Shown here in pieces: positions 31,224 through 32,025 of a stretch of 32,025 nucleotides of DNA (within the stretch, counting starts at the first letter, position 1; every line of letters starts with the position of its first letter). The stretch lies in NCBI RefSeq assembly GCF_021191635.1, contig NZ_JAIWPR010000064.1:1-32025 (forward strand), in the 5' to 3' direction. The notes under the pieces are model-generated. The model searched no databases. It was not told the origin of the DNA and saw only the letters and a program-made list of their open reading frames with translations. The position numbers and the translations under genes were made by a program. This DNA is from Alterluteimonas quercicellularis. GTDB taxonomy: Bacteria; Pseudomonadota; Gammaproteobacteria; Xanthomonadales; Xanthomonadaceae.

Positions 31224-32025
31224 TGCGACGCGCCGCCCGCGCGCTCGCGCTGGGGCTGGCGGCGCTGCTGCTGGCGGGCGCGGCCGCGGGCCAGAACCAG
31301 CGCGAGACCGAGCGCCGGCTGCAGCAGGTCAAGCGCGAGCTCGACGCGGTGGCCAGCGAGCGGCGGCGGCTGGAAGGTCAGCGCGGCGAGGCCGCGCGCG
31401 CCCTGCGCTCGGCCGACGAGCGGGTCGCCGAGGCCACCCGCGCGCTGCGCGAGACCGAAGGCCAGCTCGCGCGCGAGCAGACCGCGCTGGCCGGCCTGCG
31501 CGAGCGCCGCGGCGAACTGCAGCAGCGCCTGGGCGCGCAGCGCGAGGAACTGGCCGGGCTGCTGCGGGCCGCCTACCGCGTCGGCGACCACGCCGCGCTC
31601 AAGCTGCTGCTGGCGCAGGACCGCGTCGGCGAGGCCAACCGCCTGCTGGCCTACCACCGCTACCTGCAGCGCGAGCGCAGCGCGCGCATCCGCACCCTGA
31701 GCGGCGAACTGGCCGAACTGGACGGCGTGGAACGCGAGATCGGCGAGCGCACCGCGGCGCTGGAAGCCGCGCGCGAGCGGCAGCGCGAGCAGCGCGCCGC
31801 GTTGGAGAACGACCGCAAGGCCCGCGCCGACACGGTGGCCGGGCTGGAGACGCGCTACGGCGACCGCCGCGAGCGCGAGCGCGCGCTGGGCCGCGACGCG
31901 CGCGGCCTGGAGCGCGTGCTCTCGCAGCTGCGCGCGGCCGCGCGCCGGGCCGAGGCCGCGCGCCGACAGGCCGAGCGCGACGCCGAGCGCGAACGCGCCC
32001 CCGCGCGGCCCGGCGCGCCGCCGCG
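31223..32025 (+). CDS. envC: EnvC-family murein hydrolase activator (3' end outside window)
   Basis: The frame is open from ATG at 31223 to the window edge (267 residues). A signal peptide (about 1-22) is followed by a very long Arg/Glu/Leu-rich coiled coil, the region that in EnvC contacts FtsEX and regulates amidases at the division site. The characteristic segment LLRAAYRVGDHAALKLLLAQ and LLAYHRYLQRERSARI lies between the two coiled-coil arms, as in E. coli EnvC. The expected C-terminal degenerate M23 (LytM) domain lies beyond the window. The gpmI-envC order also matches E. coli. It is translationally coupled to gpmI (TGATG). Confidence 0.88.
   Translation, partial: MRRAARALALGLAALLLAGAAAGQNQRETERRLQQVKRELDAVASERRRLEGQRGEAARALRSADERVAEATRALRETEGQLAREQTALAGLRERRGELQQRLGAQREELAGLLRAAYRVGDHAALKLLLAQDRVGEANRLLAYHRYLQRERSARIRTLSGELAELDGVEREIGERTAALEAARERQREQRAALENDRKARADTVAGLETRYGDRRERERALGRDARGLERVLSQLRAAARRAEAARRQAERDAERERAPARPGAPP

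Overview
The window is very GC-rich chromosomal DNA. Gene content and order (an anmK-M23 peptidase-tyrS block, pyrE near xthA and ampG, gpmI followed by envC), GTG and TTG starts, and many palindromic repeats beginning with GTAG all point to a gammaproteobacterium of the Lysobacter / Luteimonas / Xanthomonas group (Xanthomonadaceae). That assignment is inferred from gene content and was not tested by any search. No rRNA, tRNA or CRISPR array was seen.

Layout. (A) 1-1370: the 3' end of an RHS polymorphic-toxin gene whose last third is abruptly AT-rich. It is followed by an overlapping gene for a small membrane protein (candidate immunity protein) that is interrupted by a frameshift at a run of seven T, and then by what may be a gene remnant on the other strand. 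(B) 1370-2980: a multi-pass MscS-related membrane protein. (C) 3222-7343: a copper-linked respiratory group: nirK (copper nitrite reductase), a divergent OprC-type TonB-dependent copper receptor, and azurin. (D) 7560-16485: one ten-gene minus-strand operon for cbb3 cytochrome c oxidase and its assembly factors, in the order ccoN-O-Q-P-small membrane protein-G-H-I-S-TauE/SafE-like, with most junctions overlapping by 4 to 11 bases. (E) 16814-19994: a DUF4124-like coiled-coil protein, pyrE, a GNAT acetyltransferase and a divergent di-heme cytochrome c peroxidase. (F) 20077-25194: xthA and ampG (overlapping), a small hypothetical gene, anmK and an M23 peptidase; ampG and anmK are muropeptide-recycling genes. 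(G) 25385-32025: tyrS, an M28 lipoprotein peptidase, a repeat protein with an 18-residue solenoid period, gpmI, and the 5' part of envC.

How the genes work together. Regions C to E look like a low-oxygen respiration locus. Four palindromes matching the FNR/ANR/DNR consensus (TTGAT/C-N4-ATCAA, one with a one-base deviation) lie upstream of nirK, azurin, ccoN and the cytochrome c peroxidase. They fall into two spacing classes, about 80 and about 66 bases before the start codon. Several products bind or move copper: NirK, azurin, the copper receptor (all four OprC copper ligands present), CcoN, CcoI, CcoG and probably the TauE/SafE-like protein. No nitric oxide reductase gene is present in the window.

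Most notable: the frameshifted toxin/immunity pair at the left edge, the four-site FNR-type regulon, an undescribed 98-residue two-helix protein inside the cbb3 operon, a secreted 18-residue-repeat solenoid protein, and GTAG repeat elements that supply the stop codons of two genes and in two places share a conserved interior.
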